From contig NC_092183.1 of the NCBI RefSeq assembly GCF_043641665.1, forward strand, positions 7,480,501 through 7,544,500: DNA of 64,000 nt. Reading direction: 5' to 3'. The notes beneath the pieces were generated by a model that was not told the origin of the DNA, searched no databases, and worked only from the letters and a program-made list of their open reading frames with translations. A program made the position numbers and the translations under genes. This DNA is from Enoplosus armatus. Its lineage: Eukaryota > Chordata > Actinopteri > Centrarchiformes > Enoplosidae. Within the stretch, counting starts at the first letter, position 1, and each line of letters opens with the position of its first letter. Shown in pieces: positions 47,793 through 60,491 of this stretch.

Positions 47793-50136
47793 ATGAAGAT
47801 GCAAAGAGACAGAAAGTTGTTTGGTCCTATCTGCTCAAACCAAATGGGCCAACAGGGGAGGAGAGCTGCAGAAAGCAAAAAGGTATGACATCTTTCTCTT
47901 TACAATAAGGCACACAACGCAGCTCTGTATCGTGGTGTTAACAGACTTCCTCCCTGCAGGATAACGTGCTGGTGCCAAGAAGCAGCAGTCCAGTCACTGT
48001 GTACGTGGAGCTCCCCTGCATCATTGAGCAAGGTATGTGCATCTCTGACATTATGGTGCGTGTAAGTATGAAGACAGCATGTGTGAATAAATACGTTCCC
48101 AGGGTTGAATCATGCATTTCTTCTTCTTGTGTTACAGCTTTTTCAACAATTGCATGGGATGATTTGGAAGACTGCGCGTCTTTGGTGAGACGGGAGAGCG
48201 ACTCCCTCGGCTCTCAGGTGAGGAAAAAAAATAACCTCGCCAGTACCAGAGAGACATTTTTCATGTAAATCCACGCATTTACAACAGTTTATATCTACCA
48301 GAAAGAGAGAGAGAGAGAGAGAGATACGGTGGCAGATCTTCATCACCCCCGGGCTGTTAATGTTTGACACGATGTGCTGGAATTCTGCACGAATGAGATG
48401 GTTGTTTACTCATGACACGCAGGCTACCGCTAATTGGCTGGACCTCACAAGTTCTGTCCACAAGCAGCCTCTTTGGCACAGCTCACCGTGCGCACAAAAC
48501 ACATTACGCGACGCACACACTCACTGAAATGACCACCAAGACATGTCCTGCTATACAGCCACAGTACCCTGCCTGGTCGTGGTGGGATTTTCAGGTGTGG
48601 GGCAGTCATGATTTCTCTGTCGATTGAGTTTTTAACACATGTATGTCTCTTGCTCATCAATTTTTCTCGCCTGCAGGTGAATGAATCTGATATAGATGAC
48701 CAAGACTTTGGAGACTATGCGCTGGATTTCATGGCAGGTGAGTAAAGCAACCCAATTCTTCTACTGTGGAGATGCAACATTTACATCTAAGCATTGATAG
48801 TGTGTTCTATGTTGTTACTGCTACTAATAATATCATCATCATCACCACCATCTTTTTAACATTGAGGAAATCCTCAAAACAAAGGCATGTTGACTGAACT
48901 GAGACTGTTTGTCTCCTTTGTCAGATTCTCCTGCCACACTGGAGAGCAGTCTGTCTCCAGCTGAACTGGTACCATTTCAGGGATGTGTCATACCCCCCCT
49001 CACCCCTCAGAGGTACTTCTCCTCAGAGGACAATCTGGTCCACTCTTCCACAGAAGCAGGTAACCCGTCTGCCCAAGATGGAGCTCTCTGGAGGGGCATC
49101 GCCCAGTGCCAAGGCAGGGCGTTGGGAGACTCCATGGAAGTCAACAATCAGGTAAATCCTTACTGTGGGATCTATGACCAGTGTGTGGAAGTCTGGCCTC
49201 TTGATGCCTGCGATGCACATGATTAGCCAATATTTATATGTGATTTGTGTTATGATGGATCTAAATTATGCAGTAGTAATATTTCTGAAGAAATCCCAAA
49301 TCCCTGCTAATGACCTTTGGCAAATCAATTGACACTTTTGGTCGTTCACTGAGTCATAGACTTTATGTCTCCAAAATGATGCTCAGAAAAAAAGTTTCAG
49401 TTGCGCAGCGATGTGTCTTCTGTCAGCATGACTGAAGACATTTTTCTCTGTGTGTCTGCAGCTCAATGAGACTCTACACAGAAAACAGGAAGAGATTGAC
49501 TCCCTACAGGAGAGAAACCTTCACCTCCGGCAGCTGGCCAGCCGTGCAAAGCACCTGGCCTCAGTGCTTGAAGTGAGTATGACTGAGACAAGCGCACACA
49601 GTTTCATCCTGGATACAATATAACCCCTTGTGCCTGTATTGTCATAAATAACTTCAAATCTTTACATCTGTTGGTCTTCCACCATTTTCTTTAAGAAACT
49701 GATGACAGTCAGAGACCCACACGTCAGAGAAGTAGTGATGCCTTGTGGTGATAAAGCTTCACTGAGTCCCTGTAAGCGGCAGCGACTGGATGAAGGATAT
49801 GAAACAGAGTCCTCTGACTCAGTGGAGGACATGCTGAGGGACATCAGCACACGCTGCAATGCTGTCCTGCACAGCGCCGCTCCTGGAACAAGACCACAGC
49901 AGGAGTCAGAGACTATACGCATGTACGGCGCATTCGCAGGCCTGCAGACTTCTATTTCCAAAGACAGCAGCGTGACGACGGATGGAGCAGAGCCTGAAGG
50001 GAGCGTCTCATCTTTCAGAACTTCTATTAGAGAGCACGGCACAATAAAGACTCAGGTGTTTCCTCATGGGCGAGCCTTCACCTCGAGGACTCAACAGGGA
50101 GGATACCGCTTTCGCTGGGTTCCCAACCACAGCTGA
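47793..50136 (+). CDS. mcidas: multicilin, 7 exons
   Basis: Geminin-related nuclear coiled-coil protein that partners E2F4/E2F5-DP1 to switch on the multiciliated-cell programme. Exons: 47793-47882, 47960-48032, 48138-48217, 48677-48737, 48925-49151, 49462-49572, 49696-50136; phases close to 1083 nt and 360 aa (human 385). Two in-frame ATGs lie two codons apart, and the upstream one was taken ([18 protein letters not shown]). Family landmarks: acidic [25 protein letters not shown]^LNETL, the leucine-periodic coiled coil at about 178-216 ([34 protein letters not shown]), and the C-terminal TIRT domain that binds E2F/DP ([20 protein letters not shown], ending [12 protein letters not shown]). 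Lies between ccno and cdc20b as in other vertebrates. Secure. Confidence 0.95.
48303..48324 (+). repeat. (GA)n microsatellite in mcidas intron 3
   Basis: About ten to eleven GA units in the intron after the third mcidas exon. Simple tract without other features. Confidence 0.85.
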
Positions 50137-53100
50137 AACCAGGGTTAACAAATGTAAAGCTGAATCCATTAGTGTTTATAATTAGTGATTCCAAAGTGCC
50201 ATACGTCTATTCAAGACTGGAAGGAAGTGTGGGTGGGCAGTGACTGTTAATACTCAACTAATAATCTATAGTGATATCTGTAAATGATTAAATGATGTCT
50301 TCCTCAGGTAGCTTGTAAGCTCATCAGTCAGAGGTGCTGCCTAACAAAGGAAATGATACTGCCCGAGCTTTTGTTTTCCTTGTGTTTCTGTTTACATGCC
50401 TCAAAATGTAATGATCTAACCAAACAATGGAGCTTTGTCATGTTAAGTTTTACACCTCACAATATGTTTTGTCTTGGAAAATTGTAATGACGAATTGTAA
50501 TGAATAAAGTTTGGAAATAAAAGTTATGTTTTCTAAAGCTGACTTGGAGAGATTTTCATTTTGGAAAGAGGACTTCTGTGATATGTAAACAAAAAGAAAC
50601 TGTTTTCATCGTGAACTTTCCTTGTTTGAGCAGTGAAACAAATGTGACCCCATGACCTTCTTTAAGAGGCAGGGACTTCCTTCCCTTTTGTTTCTGTCTG
50701 AGTGACTGTGTGGTCTCAAAAAAGGCCACAGAGTCATGATGCATTGCAGCCAACATCCTTGTTTATATCCTTCTTTTGGAGATTTAAATAGATTTTTGCA
50801 TGATTAATTGGTCTTCTAAACCAAACATTTCAGTTGTATAAACAGTATTCCCGAGTGGGAAACGATTCTACATGTCAGCGCTTTCACATCTTTCCCAAAA
50901 ACCTTTCTTATAAATTATATTTTTAAAACTTGGATAAGAAAAAAAAACCTGAAGAAATCAAAACAAGAAGACATGCACTTATCTTATAAGAGGACGTGAC
51001 CTTCTGACCTTTGTGTATCTGTGATGTAATCTTCCTTCAACATCACTGTTGAGGGCTTCAGTGGGTTTGGGTGAGGCAGACCGGTCCAGAGGACAAAGTC
51101 GAGTCTCAGGTCAGACACCTGTTTAAACTTCCCAAACTTGGGCCTGTTTACTTTAGAGCAGTGAAGGCAGCACTGCAGCCCACTTACAGTACTGCTGCTG
51201 CTGCTGCTGTCATGAACACTGACTTTAACAACACAAATGAAGATAAGAAGAACCTGATAGTGACATGGAGGTCTGACTAACACAGGCCTGACATTTCAGT
51301 TTCGCAGGAAGTTTGGTACATTTGTGTTAACTAATAAACAGTTGATGGGAAATTTTCATTATGAATGTTAGACTCCACACTTGGAATACTAATGATATGC
51401 ATATTTCATTGTTCGTGATGGTGCTGAAATTAAAGATTTGCACAGTTTTCTTATGCCTCTATAAGTGAAATGGTGATATTTTCGTCATTCGTATACGTAT
51501 TCTATATCTGCAGATTTAACATTTAACTATAAACACATGTGAGAAGAAAGTATTGTGATAGTTGATTGACTGATTGGGCTTTGCAACCTGTAATTTGGCT
51601 TATTACTGATAACCTAATTATGTCAAATCCTCCTATAGGCTTTGCTTTAATGGATAAACAGGACAAACAAAATATCTCTGTGGAATTTAGGCACCTTTGG
51701 CATGTATCGAGGTACCACACCTGACTAACCCTGACCTCACTGGTTGCCCACAGACCTGATCACCGTTAACATTTTAAATTCCTGCTGCCAACGTAAACCA
51801 AACAGGACGCTCGTTGTCAAAACCTCAGCCCCTCACATAACAAACCTTCACGTCAGCTTAGCTCGACACCCAGGCGCAGCTTGAACCACTTTTACTGCAA
51901 ATAAATCCGTTTGTCGTTGACCAGCAGCGCCGGGGAGGGTAGGCACAGAGGGCGAAGCTTTGTTTAAGCTGGTTGTGACACATTTGACCGGTTAAGCTAC
52001 CGCCAAACTGCGGGGGACAATGCGGGAGGGGAAAGGAAAATACAGACACAATGAGTTTCTAAGGTGACTAAAGCCAAACCTGGAGGGAGGATGCAAACCA
52101 GACAGAGTCCCGCGGGAAAGAGGGTGGGGGGAAAATATATTTGGGTGCAAGGCCTCTGGACAAATATACCTTACACAAAGTTAGGATTTTATTTAAGCCT
52201 TTTTCTTATGCAAGTGAGGCGCTATTAAGGCCCATTTTTAAAGCAAACTACAACACTGTAGCCTGATACAATGAGGAAAATATGAGACAGAGGGACAATT
52301 AAAACAAACGGTGAAACAAAAAGGTACAAACACAAAGGCCCACATACAATTTCCTATAAACCATTAACACACAATGATAAAGCAGCCTACATCCGTTTAA
52401 TTACCTGCTTATAATGAATATCCCACAGAAAAAGACTACCAATTTGGACTATATTAATTACAGCAAGATATATTTTTGATTTATAGTCAAACGTTTTGAT
52501 TTGTGAGGATAACGTAAAGGCTGGTGTGGGTCTGTTTAAACAGCAGAGCTTATGTCCATTCTGAGGATACAGCAGTGGGCTGGAGCTGCTCAGTCTGCAC
52601 GTGTCGGGCTGCTGCGTGTCATTGAGAGCACGCACCTGTCGCACAGTTCCAGGCTCGAGCTCGGGGTGTGAGCGCATATGGAAGTGGCAGGTGGCGGGAA
52701 CGTGCGCTGCTCGCGCCGTTCAGCCCACTTAGCGCCAGAGCAGCTCGTGACCCGCGGACACACGGCCTCTTCCCGCAAAACGAGGTGATTGTTGAAGAGA
52801 GGAGCTGTTACAAGTATATTCCTGAACAATACACAGAATATTTATTCAATTAAATTGATTCTATTTTGTTGCTGTGTGTTTGTGGATTTGTATTGTTAAA
52901 GTTTTATTCAAATATATATATTTTTTGCGAAGTAGGATTTTACTTAACGGCAAAAATAAAATAAAATAAAATATTTTGCATAAACTAAAATATTTAGGCT
53001 AATTTATTTATTGAATTTAATTTCAGTTTAGCTGGCAATTAAAATATTTTACTTAACTAAAAAAAACAATGAAGTAAAATAAAATATGTAGCCTATTTGG

Positions 53101-53460
53101 TGTTTAAACTGTAGAGGGACTTCAAGGGCTACATTTTGTTTACATCATGTATAATCTGACAAAAATATGAAATATACTGTTACTATGACAGTATTAGCCT
53201 AAACAATTTATTATTATCATTTATTATTATTATCTTTTTTTTTTTGCCTATTATTGAAGTACAAAATAATGATTTATAGATATTCGTTCTTATTTTGAAC
53301 ACTTGCTTGTTTTAAACAGTCTGTGTTATTAACTGATAACATGTTGCCGCCTCCACCTTTACATTACCGCGTTGCTCTTTTTGTTTTCCGTATAGAAACC
53401 AGGACGCGGAGGGAATCCCTGAACAGGAGTGGGCCTATTTAATAAAAAAAAAAAAAAAAA
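50137..53460. other. intergenic between mcidas and cdc20b
   Basis: The mcidas 3' UTR ends about 370 bases after the stop codon. The following 3 kb is AT-rich with no convincing exon; short frames near 51.1, 51.9 and 52.7 kb lack splice context. A GC-richer stretch at 52.6-52.8 kb might be a separate regulatory element. The block at 52.95-53.1 kb is very rich in AAAATAAAATA. Confidence 0.5.
50503..50508 (+). terminator. mcidas poly(A) signal
   Basis: AATAAA about 370 bases after the mcidas stop codon; a second AATAAA follows about a dozen bases later, then a T-rich segment (GTTATGTTTTCT). Confidence 0.6.
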
Positions 53461-53640
53461 GTCGACCTAACCGCCAATAGCAGAGCAGAGGACGGTGCTT
53501 CCCGCTCCGCCGTCCGCCCGGGGAGAGTATTTAGGAGCGGAGCCCGTCCAGCAGAGCAGACAGCAGGTGCACCGGGCAAGACCGGGTCCTCCTGCAGGCT
53601 GAGGGGGAAGGGGATGGTGTTTCACTAAAGGAAACTGAAC
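53461..53640 (+). promoter_or_regulatory. cdc20b / miR-449 host promoter
   Basis: A GC-rich, CpG-containing block just before the first coding exon. It holds CCAAT (53474-53478), an E2F-like TTCCCGC (53499-53505) and a TATA-like TATTTA (53528-53533) spaced about 110 bases from the start codon. Because multicilin acts through E2F4/5, the E2F-like word is of interest. An (A)n tract precedes the block. The transcription start is probably near 53555. Confidence 0.45.
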
Positions 53641-56600
53641 ATGCGTCTGAAAACTGGAGATACAAATGACTGGGTGAGTAATTTCTAAAATAATATAAGA
53701 GTATTCTTTCTTATAGGTATTATATTGCCTTACTATGACTTATTACTTATGACCTGTTGCTGCTGCTGCTGCTGCCAGGCAACCACTTCAAACTCTAAAC
53801 ACATGGCTGTGTCTGTTTGGTGTAACACTCACTGCAACCTGTGGCAAACTATATCTACTTACTTTACTGTTAATGTTAAAATAGCTCTGCTTCTAATTAT
53901 AACATTAATACCATAATCACCAACTTTTAGAATGATTATTTGAAAATGTAGGCTGTTTATAAATGTAAGTAAGCGAATCGTTTAGCTTATGAGAAAGCTG
54001 TTTTTGATGATAATGAGCATCACCTTGAATCCAGTCTTTTTGTCTTCATAACCAGGACAATTTGAGGAGAATGCTGAGAGATTTTGTGGGAAAGAGAAGA
54101 CACTGTCCCTTCAAGGTAAGAGGGGAAACAAAAGGAAAAATCTGCATCAAATAGATCAACTCTTTAAGGTTAACTGTGCTGGCTGCATCCTCCCCTCCAG
54201 CATCTGAGCCGGTGGTGACAGCGTGGCAGTGTACTGCTGCTGGCTGTGCTCTCTGATTGACGGCTGTCAGCTGCACTCCTCACTGCTGCCACCTCAAACA
54301 TCCTGCTGACGCTGACACTTCATTCACCTGTCAAATTAAAAAACCAACAGACGAACAAAGCCGGGAGGGGAAGGATTGAAAAGAAACATTAAACTCTACA
54401 TTTAGCACGATGAAAACCATGCAGCTCCTCATCAGTTCAGCATAGTCAAATCCATGCATTTGCATTAACAGTAGGCCTGTGAGTTGTGACTGGCTGGGAG
54501 GCAGTGTAATGTTAGCTGACGTTTCTTTTGCCAGCTCACACTGCTCTGCTACCTTAACAGTTACATTTGACTCATTTATTTCTCTTTCGGATCAAGACAT
54601 CAACAAGCTTCCAACAGGATTTTGAGACGTTTCGAAAGTTTGCCCAGGAGAGAATTATTTTGAAGTAGAGGCTGGTCTCTTATTTTCAACAGTCTGGTGT
54701 AACAGACAGATAAAACAGACCAAATTAGAAAGATAATATTGCCTCATATTACAAAGGTGACGTTGTTTTTCAGCTCTCTTATCGTGGGCGGCTGGTAGGC
54801 AGTGTCTTGTTAGCTGGTTAATTGTCTGTGTGCCAGCTTACCTGCTGCTGCCGTCCAACTGTCCATTTAAATCCACACCAGCTCTCCAGGTGACCTCTGC
54901 AATTAACATGTACTTCTATCAATTAAGAACAGCAGGTTTCAGAGCTCTGGTTGATGAAAAAAAGCATTTTCTTGCAACAATTCATCAGTTTTTAAAACTG
55001 TGTTACAAAATCAGCTACAGAATATGAGCACCAATACGCATTTGTGCTGCATTACAAGCATTTTTCTTGCTTTTAAAACATAATTAACCTGAACAATAGA
55101 TCCTAAATCAAATAATTATGAAATCATTTTATTGTTGGGAGAATGTTTCACAATTTGCTGGGCTCAAATCAGTCAAAATGGGCCAGAGTTATATTTTACA
55201 CTTTGAGAAATAGATTTCAATGTAAACATTAGAAAGAGGTGGTACAAAGTACAGACTGAGCAAAACTGAACATTTGAAAAAAATCCAACACTTCAATGGT
55301 GAAAACAATCCTTCAGCTGCAGCAGTGGTCATTATAAGGAATGTTCGTTATTGATCACAGGATGGTCCCCAAACACACAGATAAACAATGCACACACATT
55401 TTGACTCGCCTTGAATGACTTCCATTGCCTAAAACTAGAGGATCTTTTCATCCTGCATGAGCGAGACATCACCGAACCACACTCACTGTGACAGTTCAGA
55501 GCCCAGTCATTCCCTTTGCTGTCAAAGCACAGGAAACACTGACATAACGCAGAAATGTATCCAGTTCCTGTCGATGAGCTCCATCATAGCTCCACCCGTT
55601 TCTTCATGATGATTTCTCGCACCAGCGCCGTGGCCTCCTGTCGAACGCTCTCCATGGGCTCGTCTGTTCGCCAGAAGCGGACCACTTTCCCCTCTGGGTT
55701 CACCAGAAACTTCCAGAAGTTCCACTTTGGCATTTTCTGCACAGAATCTGAAACACAACACACAAACGTACCCTCATTAATGGAACAACTCACTACCTAA
55801 ATTTAGCCTCTGATGATGAGATTATTATCAATCAATTTAAATACAGATTATCTGTGGTGGAAAGTACATTTACTCAAGTACTGCATGTAAGTACAAATTC
55901 GAAATACTTGTACTTTACTTTAGTACTTTCATTTTATGCAACTTTATACTTCTACTCCACTACAATTGACTGACAGCTTTACCTACTAATTACTTTTCAG
56001 ATTACAATTTTTCATATTCCTGTCCAGTGATTAGCTGGAACATGCATCGTCACAAAGCTGAAAACAGGGTTGTTTTTCTGAGCTCATGAAAAGTTGAAAG
56101 GTTTTCAGCGACTCAACAAAGATATGACGATTTTGCAGATTATGATGCTGTAGATTAAACTACCCAACAGTATATAAAGTAGTTAAAATTAGCACAACCA
56201 TAAACAACTACAGCAGTAAAATACAACATACACATTAATGCAGCAGTGATATTAATCCAGACACATCATATATAATAATAAAACCATTTTACTGCTGAAT
56301 GAGTACTTTTATTTTGATACTATAAGTATTTTGCTAGATATACTTGCATACATTTACTTAAGATTTTGAATGCAGGATTTTTACTTGAAGTTACTTTTTT
56401 CACAGTGTGGTATTAATACTTTTACTTAAGTAAATGATCTGAATACTTCTTCCACCACTGCAGATTATTGCTTATGTCTGACTGACTGATTTATATCAAA
56501 TAAAATCAAACCTGAACCTCATAGCAGGTGATGTCATCCATTCATTCACACACTGGATATTACTACAGTTCGAAACAGATGATGAAGATGAAGATTCTTA

Positions 56601-59600
56601 CATTTCTGAAGTCACCGGGATGTAAAATCAGCAGCTGCTTCATCATCTTGATATGAGTTGTTATTTTAGCAGAGCTGCAAGGTGCTAAACTGAGACGTCA
56701 CAACAAAAGTAGGTACAGGTATAAACCTAAATTTAAACACTATTTGGACGCAAGAACTACACACAAAATCACGAGTCAGCACATTTACCAACTCAACTAC
56801 GTGTTTACAGTTTTTTTTTGCTATGAGGAAGCATAATTATGTATTTTGTGTGTTGTGCTATATATTTTTTGGGATATGACAGTTATTTCTGGGCCTGCCG
56901 TGTGAGGTTTTTTTTCATTAAGTAAAATATCAAACCTTTCCATTATAAACAGAATACTATTGACCCCCAGGTCAGGCTAAGTAAGCAAAGAAAACTGGGC
57001 ATCTGTGTTTTATAGACTAAAACAAAAATATTTCTTGACCTTAAAAATAACATTTAGTTGCAGCCCTCTGGAAAAGTGTGGTGCAGGTCCAGACTGTACT
57101 ACTTATGAAGCCATAAACACCGGCAAATACAGACTTTAATCATAGTGCAGTCAAGTCTCTCTGTAAAAGGTAACTTCGTGTACAGCAGACAGATGTGGTG
57201 AGGTGTCTTTCTGCCAACCTGTGAGGAATCTGAAGGCGGGGTCCGCCTCTGAGCCCATTATTTTGATCCTGCTGAAGAAGGGGAAGGTGACGCCGTAGGT
57301 GGACTTGGCGAAAGCCTCTATGTCCCTGCTCGTCCCGGTCTCTGTGTCCCCGAACTGACCGCAGGGGAAGGCCAGGACGTTGAAGTGAGAGGTGCCCAGC
57401 TCCCGGTGGAGCTCCTGCAGAAACATGTAGTTCGCCTCCGTCTTCTCGCTGTGACTCGCCACGTTTACAACCAAAGACGCCTGTACAGGGGGGGTGAAAA
57501 CAGGCTATGATTAACTTATCCTGTGAGAAATCCATCTAATGCAACGAGACAGACCGTCAAACGACACTGGATAACATAGACAAAGTTCCCACAGATTTAT
57601 TCTCAAACTGAGATGACTGGTGATGATGTGGACTTACTTTTCCTCGGTACTTCTCCAGGGAAACAGCCCTCCCCTTCGCGTCTTTCACCTCGAAAGAATA
57701 AAAGTCTTTTGGTTTCCTCGGCTTCAGCAGCTGCGTCTGCAGGAGGAATAAACAGCCCACACAGACTGTCATGCTCAACAGGACCGTTAACTTCTTCGCT
57801 TTTGGGTTGGAGGACTTGGCAGGGTAGCCCCCTAAGGCCTCCATCTTGGAGGGGGATGAACGAACCGAGCCCGGAGATGGGGGCGCCTCCTGCCGAAAGT
57901 TTTGGTGAAAGGAGCAGTTAAAGCTAGCCAGAAAACACTACGGCAGTACCGGAAGCTAGGCGCTACTTCCTTCACAATAGAATTAAATCATTTTAACTCA
58001 AAAGTAGAAAAATCGTAGAAATTTATCGCAATTTTAGTGATCATAAACCAGACAGACTGTTATTTTTACATAATAAATGAAATAAAATTCAAAGCGTCCG
58101 GAGAAATTAAATCACAAAGTCAACCAGTATCGACCACCCTGAAAGTCACAGCAACCACTTAGCAACCAGCGAGTAGCATTCTAGCAACTACCCACAACGA
58201 CCTAGCAACCCCACAGCAACACTAGCAACCACCTAGCAACAATCCCAAACACCTTAGCAACTACTGAACAAACACAAATTACCTAGTGAACTTAGCAACC
58301 ACGTAAACGTTTGCTTTGTGGATTGGTATCAAAATACAATGTATAATATGATGGCTTAATATCAGCCCTCTGGACTAGTACCTTAAAGGGGGGAAATATG
58401 AGGCATTTACAATGCTTTTGTTGTGAAAGTTTTAACCGGAAGTTTCGCTCTTTATGTCGTAATCTTGCCACTAATGAATTTATGTGGTTTGAAGTTTGTA
58501 GAGGTGTGGAGTTTGTGTCAGTTTTCAGCACTTTGAGACTAACCGTATATTTTATTTTAATAAATGTATGTTTTTTGTCTTCTCAGGGACAAAACGACGC
58601 CCATCACGTATCATACAAGCGGTTCAGGAGGCGGATCATCCGGAGGAGCAGCAGTGAGGGTCCAGCTGCGAGTACACCGCTGGCCACTGGGCGGCAGTGT
58701 GAGCCAAGCTTTGAGCTGGATGCGGTCTGTCAGCGACTGGTGCTGGATTCTCCACCGAGACACCATGAACCAGAACAGACAGTCCTGCAGGGAAACCTTC
58801 AAGGTAAGTCCTCCTGCTTCTTGCCATGTTTCAGATGTCAATGAGTTGTTAGAGGGAGCTATTTCCCCGCTAAACTTCTCAGACGGTTTTATTTCAGTAA
58901 CTGTTCAAGGCCCAAATTATCCAATATTTCACTCAAAAAAAAAAAAGATCAGTGAAAAGTCAGATTTTTATATCAAAAAACAGATTTGTGTATCATAATT
59001 TTGTTTTTGTTTTTTTCCCCCTCTCCCATTAATCATCTCACAACCCCCCAGATTTACTTTCTGACCCTTTGGAGGGGCCCAACTCCTAGATTGGGAACCA
59101 TTGGGCGAAACTATCTAACTGTATAGCAAGTAAAAGTAGCTCCACCTCGAGCAGCTACAACAGTAAAATTACATATGCAGTATTAACAATCTAATAATGT
59201 CTCATATACTAATGCATCAGTCACAGCAGCTGGTTTTCTGCAAAAAGAATACTTTTACTTTTGATACTTTAAGTAAATGTAGTTGTTTTTACATTGTGGT
59301 ACTCCAATGTAAAGGATCTGAAAACTACTTCCACCATTGCTAAATAACTTGGCTATTTTTGAGAAGTACAGGGAACAAAAGATAGAGATATAAAAGCATG
59401 CAAGCAAATACCTTTTTTAACAGAGCTCATTTTAATAATGTTTTGTTCTTTGCCAACATTGGTACTGTATAAAGACACATATTGCCTGCCACTGGTTTCC
59501 TTGTTTTTCACCATTACATCTTAGTCCCCATTTTAGTATTTAGGCAATCTTTAAATTCAACTACATTATTATTATATAATTTATCTGGTTTATATGAAAT

Positions 59601-60456
59601 GTAATAATGCTACAGTGCTACAAAATCCAGTCAAAATGTAAGTTATTTTTGTTTTGTTGTTGGAATACACACAATTATCACATGTACTCTGTAGGGCCAT
59701 GCCCACAAACCTCATACATCCATTCTTTGTTATCGTCACCATCATGTCCAGCTGTCTCACTGTGTGGACGCTGAAGATTCATTGCAGCACCACTTTGTGA
59801 CGAAGGTGAATGTAATGTTTTCTGTAATATCATCTGTCCCCAGCAGAGACAGCGTTGGCAGGAGGCGTGTTCCACTGTGGGGCTGTCTCACCACTGAACA
59901 CACCATGTTCTGCCGGGGGATGGCCTGCAACAGAAAATGCCAGAGAGCAGGTTTGTTTCAGGAACTTGTAGCTTTTGGCACTGTAGTTAGATTTTTGTGT
60001 GTGTGAGTGTGTCGTCCGCCCACATGAAAACAAAACAAAGTATTCTGCAGGCAAAATGGATTTTTAAGGTTCTTTGGAAGCTTCAGTTAAAAATGGCAGA
60101 GAAAAGCATTTTGTTTGTTTTTTAAAATCTGGATTATTTGTGCAAGATTACTTGAGATAATATGAGAAAAACTGTGAGATTATTAGGGTAAAAAACATAA
60201 CCCAGTTGTACCCACACATAGCTAAAATAAGAAGTTAGTGCCATTAGGCCACAAAACACATAAAACATGCCTGAAAACTGTTCACAATCATTCACAATGC
60301 TAACTCTTGATGAAATCTTAATATTAGATGTAATATAAACATCATTATTTTTTGCAGGGATGGGTGTGGAGAGCCGCAGTTCAAGAAGCTAGAACTGCTC
60401 AACAGACTGGTACTGTATGAATGTTTTTTCTTTCACTACATTCCTACAGTGCTCCA

Positions 60457-60491
<35 letters not shown>

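Noticed and set aside
53381..53400. Possible X-box upstream of cdc20b (GTTTTCCGTATAGAAACC)
   Set aside because: The half-sites have wrong spacing and mismatches, too weak to call beside the better ccno site.
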